Assembly: GCF_001983175.1 (NCBI RefSeq)
Contig: NZ_MNPW01000007.1
Coordinates: forward strand, 310,001 to 374,000
Direction: 5' to 3'
Source: Pseudomonas cedrina subsp. cedrina
GTDB taxonomy: Bacteria; Pseudomonadota; Gammaproteobacteria; Pseudomonadales; Pseudomonadaceae
DNA length: 64,000 nt
Part shown: positions 1 to 7,651 of the stretch, piece after piece
Layout of the letters: each line of letters opens with the position of its first letter
Numbering within the stretch: the stretch's first letter is position 1
The notes under the pieces: generated by a model
Database searches by the model: none
What the model was told of the DNA's origin: nothing
Seen by the model: only the letters and a program-made list of their open reading frames with translations
Made by a program: the position numbers and the translations under genes

Positions 1-34
1 GGCATAACAACAAAGACCGAGAACCGGAGGCCTT

Positions 35-1896
35 ATGCTCGCCGCGAACTCCAGAGAGCACGTCGACTGCGTCAGTCGCGTGGTCCGCAATGCCGATCGC
101 CTGCCCCAGGCGCCGGTGCCGTCGCTGATTTTCGATTCCTGGCGGCGCTCCATGGAACAGCACCACTTGGACCCCGGCTCCCTGCAGGGCCCGCGCATCC
201 TCAGTGAACCCTTGCTCAAGGAATGCCGCGAACGCGCCGAGCTGTTCATGCGCATCGCCAGCGAAGAAGTCGCGCAACTGCACCACCGCGTGCGGCATGC
301 CGACTACTGCGTGATGCTCACCGACGCCCAGGGCCAGACCATCGACCACCGTGTGGACACGGCGATCCGCACCGACTGCCGCAAGGCCGGCCTGTACCTG
401 GGCACTTGCTGGTCGGAAGCCGAAGAAGGCACCTGCGGCGTGGCCACGGTGCTGACCAGCAAGGCGGCAGTGACAGTGCACAAGCGTGATCACTTCCGCG
501 CGGCATTTATCGGCCTCACCTGCTCCGCCGCGCCGATCTTCGACCCCCAGGGCAACCTGCTGGGGGTGATGGACGCCTCGGCGCTCAAGTCCCCAGATGA
601 CCGACGCAGCCAGCACCTGGTGCGCCAGATGGTGGCGCAGAGTGCACAGGCCATCGAAAACGCCTTTTTCATGCACAGCGCCCGCCAGCATTGGGTGCTG
701 CAGGCCCATGGCACGCCGGGTTATGTGGACAGCCAACCCGACCTGCTGCTGGCGTGGGACCAGGACGGTCGCCTGCAAGCGTTGAACAGCAAGGCGCGCC
801 AGGCGTTGCGTGTGCGCTTCGGCCAGGTGCCGGACCATATCGGCGAGGTGTTCGACCTGGACGCGTTGCGCGCGGTGACCGACCAATCGGCCCAACAGTT
901 GCCTTGGCGAGGTGCGCCTGGCGCCCTGCACGTGCGCGTCAACGCACCGCGCCGCAAACCGTCGCGTGCGCCGCTGGTTCCGCAGGTCGATGCGCGCGTG
1001 GAAGAGCACCTGCGCCTGGCCGTGCGAGTCAAAGACCGTAACCTGCCGGTGCTGGTGCAAGGCGAAACCGGTGCTGGCAAGGAAGTCTTCGCCCGCCAGT
1101 TGCACGAACGCAGCGCCCGTCGCGGCGGGCCGTTTGTGGCGGTGAACTGTGCGGCTATCCCGGAAAACCTGATCGAAAGCGAGCTGTTCGGCTATGTCGC
1201 CGGGGCCTTTACCGGCGCTTCCAGCAAAGGCATGCCGGGGCTGCTGGTGCAGGCCGACGGCGGCACCTTATTCCTCGATGAAATCGGCGACATGCCCCTG
1301 GCCTTGCAGACCGTTTGCTGCGGGTAATGGCCGAAGGCGAAGTGGCACCCTTGGGCGCGGCGAAAACCCGCGCAGTGGACATCCAGGTGATCTGCGCCAG
1401 CCACCGCGACCTGTCGGCGCTGGTCAGCGCGGGCAGCTTTCGTGAAGACCTGTACTTCCGCCTCGGCTGCGCGCGCTTCTGCCTGCCGCCGTTGCGCGAG
1501 CGCACCGACAAGCTGGCCTTGATCAACCGGCTGCTGGAGCAGCAAGCGCACAGCAGCGGCGTCGCCGTGGGTATCGGCCAGGCGGCGCTGGAGTTGTTGC
1601 TGGGGTATGCCTGGCCGGGCAATGTGCGGCAACTGCGACATGTGCTGGCGTATGCCTGCGCGGTATGCGAAGGCGGCACGCTGCAAGTGGCGGACTTGCC
1701 GGTGGAGGTGCGTGGCGAGCAGGCTGACGGGCGGGTGGAAGACAGCCTGAGCCCGGAGCGCCAGGTGGTGCTGGATGCGTTGATTCGGCATCGCTGGAAG
1801 CCGTTGCCGACGGCCCAGGCGCTGGGCATCTCAAGGGCAACCCTGTATCGCCGGGTCAACCAGCTCGGTATCGACATGCCTGGCAAAACCAGTTGA
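35..1896 (+). pseudogene. Sigma-54-dependent activator of the AcoR type, frameshifted
   Basis: Encodes an enhancer-binding protein of the acetoin catabolism regulator (AcoR) family: N-terminal GAF-like sensor, AAA+ sigma-54 interaction domain, Fis-type helix-turn-helix. The first frame (35-1327) holds the sensor, the Walker A motif GETGAGKE and the sigma-54 contact loop GAFTGA. It then goes out of frame after LALQT near base 1304. The rest of the AAA+ domain and the HTH (ALGISRATLYRRVNQLGI) continue in the next frame, 1315-1896. Adding one C to the ACCGTTTG stretch restores LALQTRLLRVMAEG, the usual family sequence. GGAGG lies 5 bp before the ATG. The sensor half could still be made, but without the Walker B completion and HTH it should not activate transcription. 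A sequencing error would look the same. The target operon is probably left of the window; the nearby SDR fits acetoin metabolism. Confidence 0.85.
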
Positions 1897-1965
1897 TGTG
1901 ATGCGGTCAGAAGGTGGGAGCGTGCAGCAGAGCGACAGGTATCGAGCTGGCGAAACGCGGGCCAA

Positions 1966-2054
1966 ATGTGGGAGCTGGCTTGCCTGCGATGCAAACACCT
2001 CGGTGTAACTGATACACCGCTGTGATGCTATCGCAGGCAAGCCAGCTCCCACAT
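1966..2054. repeat. REP pair (REPIN-like inverted repeat)
   Basis: Two REP sequences face each other: GTGGGAGCTGGCTTGCCTGC on the left and its complement on the right, with a loop of about 35 bp. It sits between the converging ends of the AcoR-type gene and the SDR gene. Same family as the copies near 53.7, 56.5, 59.6 and 62.9 kb. Confidence 0.85.
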
Positions 2055-2076
2055 CAAACCGAGCGGGCCTTGGGCA

Positions 2077-2871
2077 TCAGCGGTAGACCAGGCCGCCGTC
2101 GATCAATGGCGCTTGCCCGGTCATGTAATCGGCGTCCGGCCCGGCCAGATAGGCGACCAACCCCGCCACATCCTCCGGCGTTTGCGCACGGCCCAGGGCG
2201 ATGCCCTCCACATATTTCTTGTAGGTCGCGCCCACTGGCGCCCCGGTAATGTCAGCCATGCGCTTATCAATCTCCACCCACATGTCGGTGCCGACCACAC
2301 CTGGGCAATAGGCATTGACCGTGATCCCGTCGCTCGCCAGTTCCTTGGCCGCCGCCTGGGTCAGCGCCCGCACGGCGAACTTGGTGGCCGAGTACACGCC
2401 CAGCAGCGCAAAGCCTTCGTGCCCGGCGATCGAGCAGGCGTTGATGATCTTGCCCTTTTGCTTGAGCGCCTTGAATTTCTTGCCAGCCGCCTGGATGCCC
2501 CACAGCACGCCCTGCACGTTGATGCCCAGGGTGCGTTCGACTTGTTCGGGGCTGACATCCAGCAGCGAATCGATCTGCGCGACCCCGGCGTTGTTGACGA
2601 TGATATCGAAGCCCCCCAGGGTCAGGTGCGCGTGTTCCACCGCCGCGATTACCTGTTCGCGCTTGGACACGTCGGCGACAAACACCGAGGCCTTGCGTCC
2701 CAACGCCACGACTTCGGCGGCCACCGCTTCGAGCTTGGCGCCATTGATGTCCACCAGGGCGATATCGGCCCCGTCCTGCGCCAGGCGCAGGGCGATGGCC
2801 CGGCCAATGCCTTGCCCGGCGCCGGTCACCAGCGCAACTTTTCCAGCGATCACTTTTCCAGCGACACTCAT
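2077..2871 (-). CDS. Short-chain dehydrogenase, acetoin/diacetyl reductase-like
   Basis: A 264-residue classical SDR predicted to interconvert acetoin with diacetyl or 2,3-butanediol using NAD(H). Seen: cofactor motif TGAGQGIG near residue 15, NNAG, catalytic Ser in CSIAGHEG, catalytic YSATK, and YCPGVVGTDMW after it, as in acetoin reductases of the BudC type. The frame extends 35 codons upstream, but the ATG at 2871 is preferred: AGGAG lies a few bases before it and the fold begins right after. It converges on the AcoR-type regulator, which supports a role in acetoin or butanediol metabolism, although other hydroxy-ketone substrates are possible. Confidence 0.8.
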   Translation of the reverse strand: MSVAGKVIAGKVALVTGAGQGIGRAIALRLAQDGADIALVDINGAKLEAVAAEVVALGRKASVFVADVSKREQVIAAVEHAHLTLGGFDIIVNNAGVAQIDSLLDVSPEQVERTLGINVQGVLWGIQAAGKKFKALKQKGKIINACSIAGHEGFALLGVYSATKFAVRALTQAAAKELASDGITVNAYCPGVVGTDMWVEIDKRMADITGAPVGATYKKYVEGIALGRAQTPEDVAGLVAYLAGPDADYMTGQAPLIDGGLVYR

Positions 2872-3064
2872 GGCTATCTCCTGCAAATGATGAGGGAAGC
2901 CTTGTCTATCGCAAGTACGCCTTCGCCTGTCGAGGCGCGGAGGGATTGGTGTGTGGGTCGAGACGGGATGTCTCAAGGCACGAACCCTTCTCGCACCCTT
3001 GTAAAAGTGTCCGCTTGTGCCTAGCTTATGCGCCCCCCACCCTGCGCTTTAAGGCCCTGCCCCC

Positions 3065-5209
3065 ATGGTTGTGCGTTTTCGTCCCATCGTCACCTCAGGT
3101 TTCGCCCTCGGCCTGCTGCTCAGCGACGGCATCGCAAGCAGCCTGGCGGCTGAGATCGAGCTGCCGGCGGTGACGGTCCAGGGCCAGGATGAGTCCGGCT
3201 ACCGCAGTGAAACCGCCTCGGTGGGCGGCTTCGATGACGCGCCGCTGCTCGACACCCCGGCGTCGATCAGCGTGATCAACGCCGCACTGATCAAGGACCA
3301 GCAGGCGCGCCTGCTCAGTGAAGTGCTGCGCAATGACGCCTCGGTGGGCGACAGTTATGCCCCCATCGGCTACTACGAAAATTTTGTGGTGCGCGGCTTC
3401 TCGCTGAACGCGGCGAGCAGCTACAAGATCAACGGGCGGACCATCACCGGCGAGCAGAACGTCGCCCTGGAAAACAAGCAACAGGTGGAAGTGCTCAAGG
3501 GCCTCGCGGGCCTGCAAAGTGGCATCTCCGAGCCGAGCGGCGTGATCAACTACGTGACCAAGCGCCCGGAGGATGTGCGCTCGGTGACCGTCTCCAGCGA
3601 CGATCGCGGCAGCGGTTATATCGCCACCGACGTCGGCGGCTGGTTCGGCAGCGAGCAGCAATTTGGCCTGCGCGCCAACGTGGCCCATGAAGACCTCAAC
3701 ACTTATGTCGAACATGCCAACGGCCAGCGGGACTTCGTGTCCCTGGCGTTCGACTGGAACATCAGCCCCGACGCCGTGCTGCAACTGGATGCCGAATACC
3801 AGAGCAAACAGCAGCGTTCGGTGCCGGGCTACCAGTTGCTGGGCGGCACAACGGTGCCAGACGATGCCTCGCCGAAGAAACTGTTGGGGCACCAGAGCGG
3901 TTCCAGGCAAGTGGGCATCGATGCGCTGAACCTCAACGGCAAGTTCGAATACCGCTTCAGCGATCAATGGAAAGGCAGTGTCAGCGCCGCGCGCAGCAAG
4001 GTGGTGATCGATGACTACAGCTCGTTTGCCTGGGGTGGCGCCACCAGCGGCGTCGGTAATACCTTCACGTCCGAAGGCAACTACGACATCTACGACTACC
4101 GAAGCCCCGACGACACCCGCCGTGACGATGAAGTACAAGCGGCGATGACCGGGCTGTTCGACACCGGCGGCCTGGGCCATGAACTGACCTTCGGCACCAG
4201 CGCGTTCCGTCGGGTGATTGACAAACGCAAGCCGGTCAACGAGTGGATCGGCAGCGGCAATATCAATGCCGACGCCCCCACCTTCACCCCGACAGATGTT
4301 GCGCTGAATGACAGCCACCGCAACCTGGACAGCCGCCAATACGGCCTGTTCGTCAGCGACCGCATCCGCCTCAATGAGCACTGGCAGACCATCCTCGGAG
4401 GCCGCGAAGTACGCCTGGATGAACAGGCCTTCGATAGCAACGGCACCCTGGCCCGCCATACCCGGCAATACGTGTTCCTGCCCCAGGCCTCATTGATCTA
4501 CAAACCGATTGAAAACGTCTCGCTGTACACCTCGTACAGCAAGGGCCTCTCCCTGGGCGGCACCGCGCCGTGGTTCGCCGGCAACGCAGATGAAACCCTG
4601 GCGCCTACCACCTCGCGACAGATCGAAGCCGGGGTGAAATACGACTGGCGCCGCATCAGCTTTGCCGCAGCCGTGTTTCAGACGCGCCAGGCCTACCAAT
4701 ATGCCAGGCCCGACGGCGCAGGTGCCTTTACCTACGTGCAACAGGGCGAACAGAAGAACACCGGGCTGGAACTGTCGGCCAACGGCTGGGCCACGCAGCG
4801 CCTGCAGATCGCAACCAGTGTGGCGGCGATTCGTGCGCGGGTGAGCGGCAGCGGCACCCCGGAATACGAAGGCCATCAGGCGATCAACGTGCCCACGCTG
4901 CGCGCCAGTGTGTATGCCGATTATGCGCTGCCCTGGGTAAACGGCCTGGCGGTGCTGGGCGGTGTGCAGTACAGCGCGAAGAAAAACGCCAACCGCACCG
5001 GCAATGTAGAGGTGGGGGACTACGCGGTGGTCAATGTGGGCAGCCGCTACACCACGAAGGTGGACGGTTATGAGACGGTGTTTCGCCTGAGCGTCGACAA
5101 CCTGTTCGACAAGCGCTACTGGCGCGACGCGGGCGAGTACATGGGCGATGACTATCTGTTCCAGGGCGCGCCGCTGACGGCGCGCCTGAGTGCCTCGGTC
5201 AATTTCTGA
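3065..5209 (+). CDS. TonB-dependent siderophore-type outer membrane receptor
   Basis: A 714-residue outer membrane receptor. It has a signal peptide (hydrophobic to about residue 29), a plug domain (about 55-165, with TPASISVI, VRGF and a VEVLKGLAGL segment) and a beta barrel ending in the expected aromatic residue (SASVNF). The plug resembles receptors for ferric siderophores, but the ligand cannot be told from sequence. No TonB gene is adjacent, so it would use a general TonB. I looked for a Fur box in the 190 bp upstream and saw none, which is unusual for an iron receptor. The ribosome site is weak (AAGG about 10 bp before ATG). The stop is 3 bp from the stop of the converging AhpD-like gene. 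Confidence 0.85.
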   Translation: MVVRFRPIVTSGFALGLLLSDGIASSLAAEIELPAVTVQGQDESGYRSETASVGGFDDAPLLDTPASISVINAALIKDQQARLLSEVLRNDASVGDSYAPIGYYENFVVRGFSLNAASSYKINGRTITGEQNVALENKQQVEVLKGLAGLQSGISEPSGVINYVTKRPEDVRSVTVSSDDRGSGYIATDVGGWFGSEQQFGLRANVAHEDLNTYVEHANGQRDFVSLAFDWNISPDAVLQLDAEYQSKQQRSVPGYQLLGGTTVPDDASPKKLLGHQSGSRQVGIDALNLNGKFEYRFSDQWKGSVSAARSKVVIDDYSSFAWGGATSGVGNTFTSEGNYDIYDYRSPDDTRRDDEVQAAMTGLFDTGGLGHELTFGTSAFRRVIDKRKPVNEWIGSGNINADAPTFTPTDVALNDSHRNLDSRQYGLFVSDRIRLNEHWQTILGGREVRLDEQAFDSNGTLARHTRQYVFLPQASLIYKPIENVSLYTSYSKGLSLGGTAPWFAGNADETLAPTTSRQIEAGVKYDWRRISFAAAVFQTRQAYQYARPDGAGAFTYVQQGEQKNTGLELSANGWATQRLQIATSVAAIRARVSGSGTPEYEGHQAINVPTLRASVYADYALPWVNGLAVLGGVQYSAKKNANRTGNVEVGDYAVVNVGSRYTTKVDGYETVFRLSVDNLFDKRYWRDAGEYMGDDYLFQGAPLTARLSASVNF

Positions 5210-5212
5210 GAT

Positions 5213-5650
5213 TTACTGGGGCATCTTGCGAAAACCCACCGCCAACCGATTCCAGCTGTTGATGGTGGCGATGGCCACGCTCAGGTCGACTTGCTCCTGG
5301 GCGCTGAACTCGGCGGCCAGCGCGTTGAAGTCCGCATCCGGGGCGTGGGTCTGGCTGAGCAGCGTCAGGCTCTCGGCCCAGGCCAGCGCGGCGCGTTCAC
5401 GCGGGGTGAAGAACGGCGTTTCACGCCAGGCCGACAGGGTGTACAGGCGCCGCTCGGTTTCACCGCCCTTGCGGGCATCGGCGGTGTGCATGTCCAGGCA
5501 GAAGGCACAGCCGTTGATCTGCGACACACGCAGGCGCACCAGTTCCAGCAACGGCAGCTCAATGGACAGTTTGCCGACGGCGCCTTCCAGAGCGAGCATG
5601 GCTTTCATGGCATCTGGGGAGGCCGTGTAGAAATCGGTACGGGCTTGCAT
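5213..5650 (-). CDS. Carboxymuconolactone decarboxylase / AhpD-like protein
   Basis: A 145-residue all-alpha protein of the CMD/AhpD superfamily. The redox motif is complete: Cys48-Ala-Phe-Cys51 followed by His55 (CAFCLDMH), as in alkylhydroperoxidase-type members that reduce peroxides through a vicinal thiol pair. The decarboxylase branch lacks this CxxC, so a peroxidase or thiol-redox role is more likely. CGGAG lies about 7 bp before the ATG. It stands alone, converging on the TonB receptor; upstream is a repeat-filled gap. The physiological substrate is unknown. Confidence 0.8.
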   Translation of the reverse strand: MQARTDFYTASPDAMKAMLALEGAVGKLSIELPLLELVRLRVSQINGCAFCLDMHTADARKGGETERRLYTLSAWRETPFFTPRERAALAWAESLTLLSQTHAPDADFNALAAEFSAQEQVDLSVAIATINSWNRLAVGFRKMPQ

Positions 5651-5780
5651 GGTGATACTCCGGAACGGTGGGGATTGGTCGCCAGGTTAGTCACCGAGGA
5701 GTTGGGGAGGAATATCCAATTGTGGGGAAGAACGGGTGACCAATTTTCCGTGAGGTATTACCGGGGCGAACCTGCTTTTC

Positions 5781-6071
5781 TGTGGGAGCTGGCTTGCCTG
5801 CGATGCAAGCAACTCGGTACATCAGGCATACCCAGTTGATGCCATCGCAGCATGGGTATCTACACAACGTTCAAAGGCTGACAAATCTCCCTGTAGTGAG
5901 CGGGCTTGTCCCGCGCTGGGTGGCGAAGCCGCCCCAAACCAGGCGAATTGGGTTTGTCTGAAACTGCGCGGCGTCTTTGTTGGGGCGGCTTCGCCACCCA
6001 GCGCGGGACAAGCCCGCTCACTACAAAAATGTGTAGATACCTATGGCCATCGCAGGCAACCCAGCTCCCAC
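5781..6071. repeat. REP pair split by an inserted palindromic element
   Basis: The 426-bp gap 5651-6076 has no gene. The left REP half begins at 5781 and the right half ends at about 6071. The loop of this REP pair has been opened by the 195-bp element described separately at 5851-6045. Outside the repeat, only the short upstream regions of the flanking genes remain. Confidence 0.8.
5851..6045. mobile_element. MITE-like element, copy 1 (195 bp, 10-bp target duplication)
   Basis: Terminal inverted repeats: CATGGGTATCTACACA at the left and the complement of CATAGGTATCTACACA at the right, 15 of 16 matching. It is flanked by an exact 10-bp direct repeat GCCATCGCAG (5841-5850 and 6046-6055), which is the stem sequence of the host REP. 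Inside is a perfect 43-bp inverted repeat (5893-5935 with 5982-6024) around a 46-bp loop. There is no coding capacity, so any transposase must act in trans. Copies 2 and 3 are at 44.8 and 49.6 kb. Confidence 0.75.
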
Positions 6072-6076
6072 GTCGG

Positions 6077-6985
6077 CTAGACCACCCGCGCCATATGCTC
6101 CCCGATCCGCGCCCTCAACCACCGCTCCGCCGGGTCATTGTCATGCACCCCGCTCCACACCATCGATAACTCCGCGGCATCGATCGCAAACGGCGGGTCT
6201 TCTGCGCGCAAGGACGTGCCCTCGGTCAAGGCGCACGCCGCATAATCCGGTACCGTCGCGATAATCTGCGTACCCGCCAGCAACGCGCGCAACCCGCTGA
6301 ACTGAGGCACCGCCAGTACCACCCGGCGCGCACGGCCGATTCGCGCCAGGTCCAGATCAATGTTGCCGCTCAAATCCCCCGAGAACGACACCATCGCATG
6401 GGGCCGCTCGCAGTAGTCATCCAGGGTCAGCGGCTCGATCCCGTCATCGCCACGCAGGACCTTGCACGGAATGTCCCGCAGTTTCTTACGCTTGGCATTG
6501 GCCGGCAGTTCAGTGGTGTAGCTCACCCCCACGGTAATCTCGCCGCTGGCCAACAGCGATGACATCAGCAGGTAGTTGGCCCGGCGCACCACCACGATGA
6601 TGCCGGGCGCCTCTTCGCGCAGTCGGCTGAGCAACGGCGGGAACAGCCCGAATTCGGCGTCGTCGGAAAGGCCGATGCGGAACACCGCACAGCTGGTGGA
6701 CGGGTCGAAATCCTTGGCGCGGCTGACCGCCCCGGAAATAGTGTCCATGGCCGGTTGCAACTCCTTGAGTATCGCCACCGCGCGTGGCGTGGGCTCCATG
6801 CCCCGCCCATTGCGCAGCAGCAACGGGTCGTCGAACAGATCGCGCAAACGTCCCAATGCCGCGCTCACGGCGGGCTGGCCCATGAAGAGTTTTTCGGCGA
6901 CCCGGGTCAGGTTCTTCTCGAACATCAGCGCTTCGAAAATCACCAGCAGGTTCATGTCGACGCGGCGCAGGTCGTTGCGGTTCAT
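6077..6985 (-). CDS. LysR family transcriptional regulator
   Basis: A 302-residue LysR regulator. The HTH is at about residues 10-65 (VDMNLLVIFEAL, then LTRVAEKLFMGQPAVSAALGRLR), followed by an effector-binding domain. The HTH style resembles the NodD/LeuO-like branch rather than CysB/CbbR. The frame runs 47 codons further upstream, but MNRNDLRRVDMNLL is the normal N-terminus for this branch, so the ATG at 6985 is chosen. It is divergent from the small AraC gene with 205 bp between them, the usual layout for a LysR target, so that gene or the gene itself may be controlled. The effector is unknown. Confidence 0.85.
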   Translation of the reverse strand: MNRNDLRRVDMNLLVIFEALMFEKNLTRVAEKLFMGQPAVSAALGRLRDLFDDPLLLRNGRGMEPTPRAVAILKELQPAMDTISGAVSRAKDFDPSTSCAVFRIGLSDDAEFGLFPPLLSRLREEAPGIIVVVRRANYLLMSSLLASGEITVGVSYTTELPANAKRKKLRDIPCKVLRGDDGIEPLTLDDYCERPHAMVSFSGDLSGNIDLDLARIGRARRVVLAVPQFSGLRALLAGTQIIATVPDYAACALTEGTSLRAEDPPFAIDAAELSMVWSGVHDNDPAERWLRARIGEHMARVV

Positions 6986-7190
6986 GGCGATATCCAAAAC
7001 GGTTGGCAAGCCCACAGGTAAGCATGCAGGCCGCGATCGGGATTGCATGCCTGTGCTGTCTTTTCCACGTCGGAACCTGGCGAAATTAACAACGATTAAC
7101 TCGCCAGCCAGACGGTCCGGCAACAAGATTGGCCACGTCTACACTGCATCCATCCACCGGGAACGCTCCCATCGACTGCGGATAATTGTC

Positions 7191-7592
7191 ATGGCCCGAC
7201 TCGCGCAATATGCCCCTCCTCGTTTATCTGCCACCGGCGGCCTCTGCCCCCGGCGCGAGCGCATCGCCAAGCAATTGATACTCGCCAACCTCGGCGAAAG
7301 CCTGGCCATTGCCGACCTGGCCCAGGCCTGCGCGTTGTCGCGCAGTCATTTTTCACGTGCATTCAAGTGCACCACCGGGCTGTCGCCGCAGGAGTGGATT
7401 CGCCAACAGCGTATCCAGCGGGCCAAGGAACTGATCACCAGTTCCTCCATGAGCCTGACGCAAATCAGCCTGGAGTGCGGGTTTTGCGACCAGGCGCATT
7501 TCTGCCATATGTTCACCCGCAGCGAAGGCGTCAACCCGATGACCTGGCGAAATCACCACTCGCGCCAAAAGTCACACGTGATCGCGGCCTAG
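7191..7592 (+). CDS. AraC family regulator, DNA-binding domain only
   Basis: 133 residues consisting almost entirely of the two-helix-turn-helix AraC/XylS domain: IADLAQACALSRSHFSRAFK (first HTH), then LITSSSMSLTQISLECGFCDQAHFCHMFTR (second HTH). There is no ligand domain, so activity would be set by expression level, as in MarA/SoxS-type proteins. The open frame extends far upstream antisense to the LysR gene, but the ATG at 7191 begins the protein sensibly. It is followed after about 60 bp by the large winged-helix/ATPase regulator on the same strand. Function unknown. Confidence 0.75.
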   Translation: MARLAQYAPPRLSATGGLCPRRERIAKQLILANLGESLAIADLAQACALSRSHFSRAFKCTTGLSPQEWIRQQRIQRAKELITSSSMSLTQISLECGFCDQAHFCHMFTRSEGVNPMTWRNHHSRQKSHVIAA

Positions 7593-7651
7593 TGGTCTGT
7601 ACGCAGCTGGAATATGCTGGCGGCTCCCTGTTTTGTGAGCATGGCCCGCCC

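Noticed and set aside
2977..3064. Fur box upstream of the TonB-dependent receptor
   Set aside because: No GATAAT-type repeats could be found before the gene, so iron control is not claimed.
3095..4468. A 457-codon open frame on the minus strand
   Set aside because: Antisense to the siderophore-type receptor, no domain, no ribosome site.
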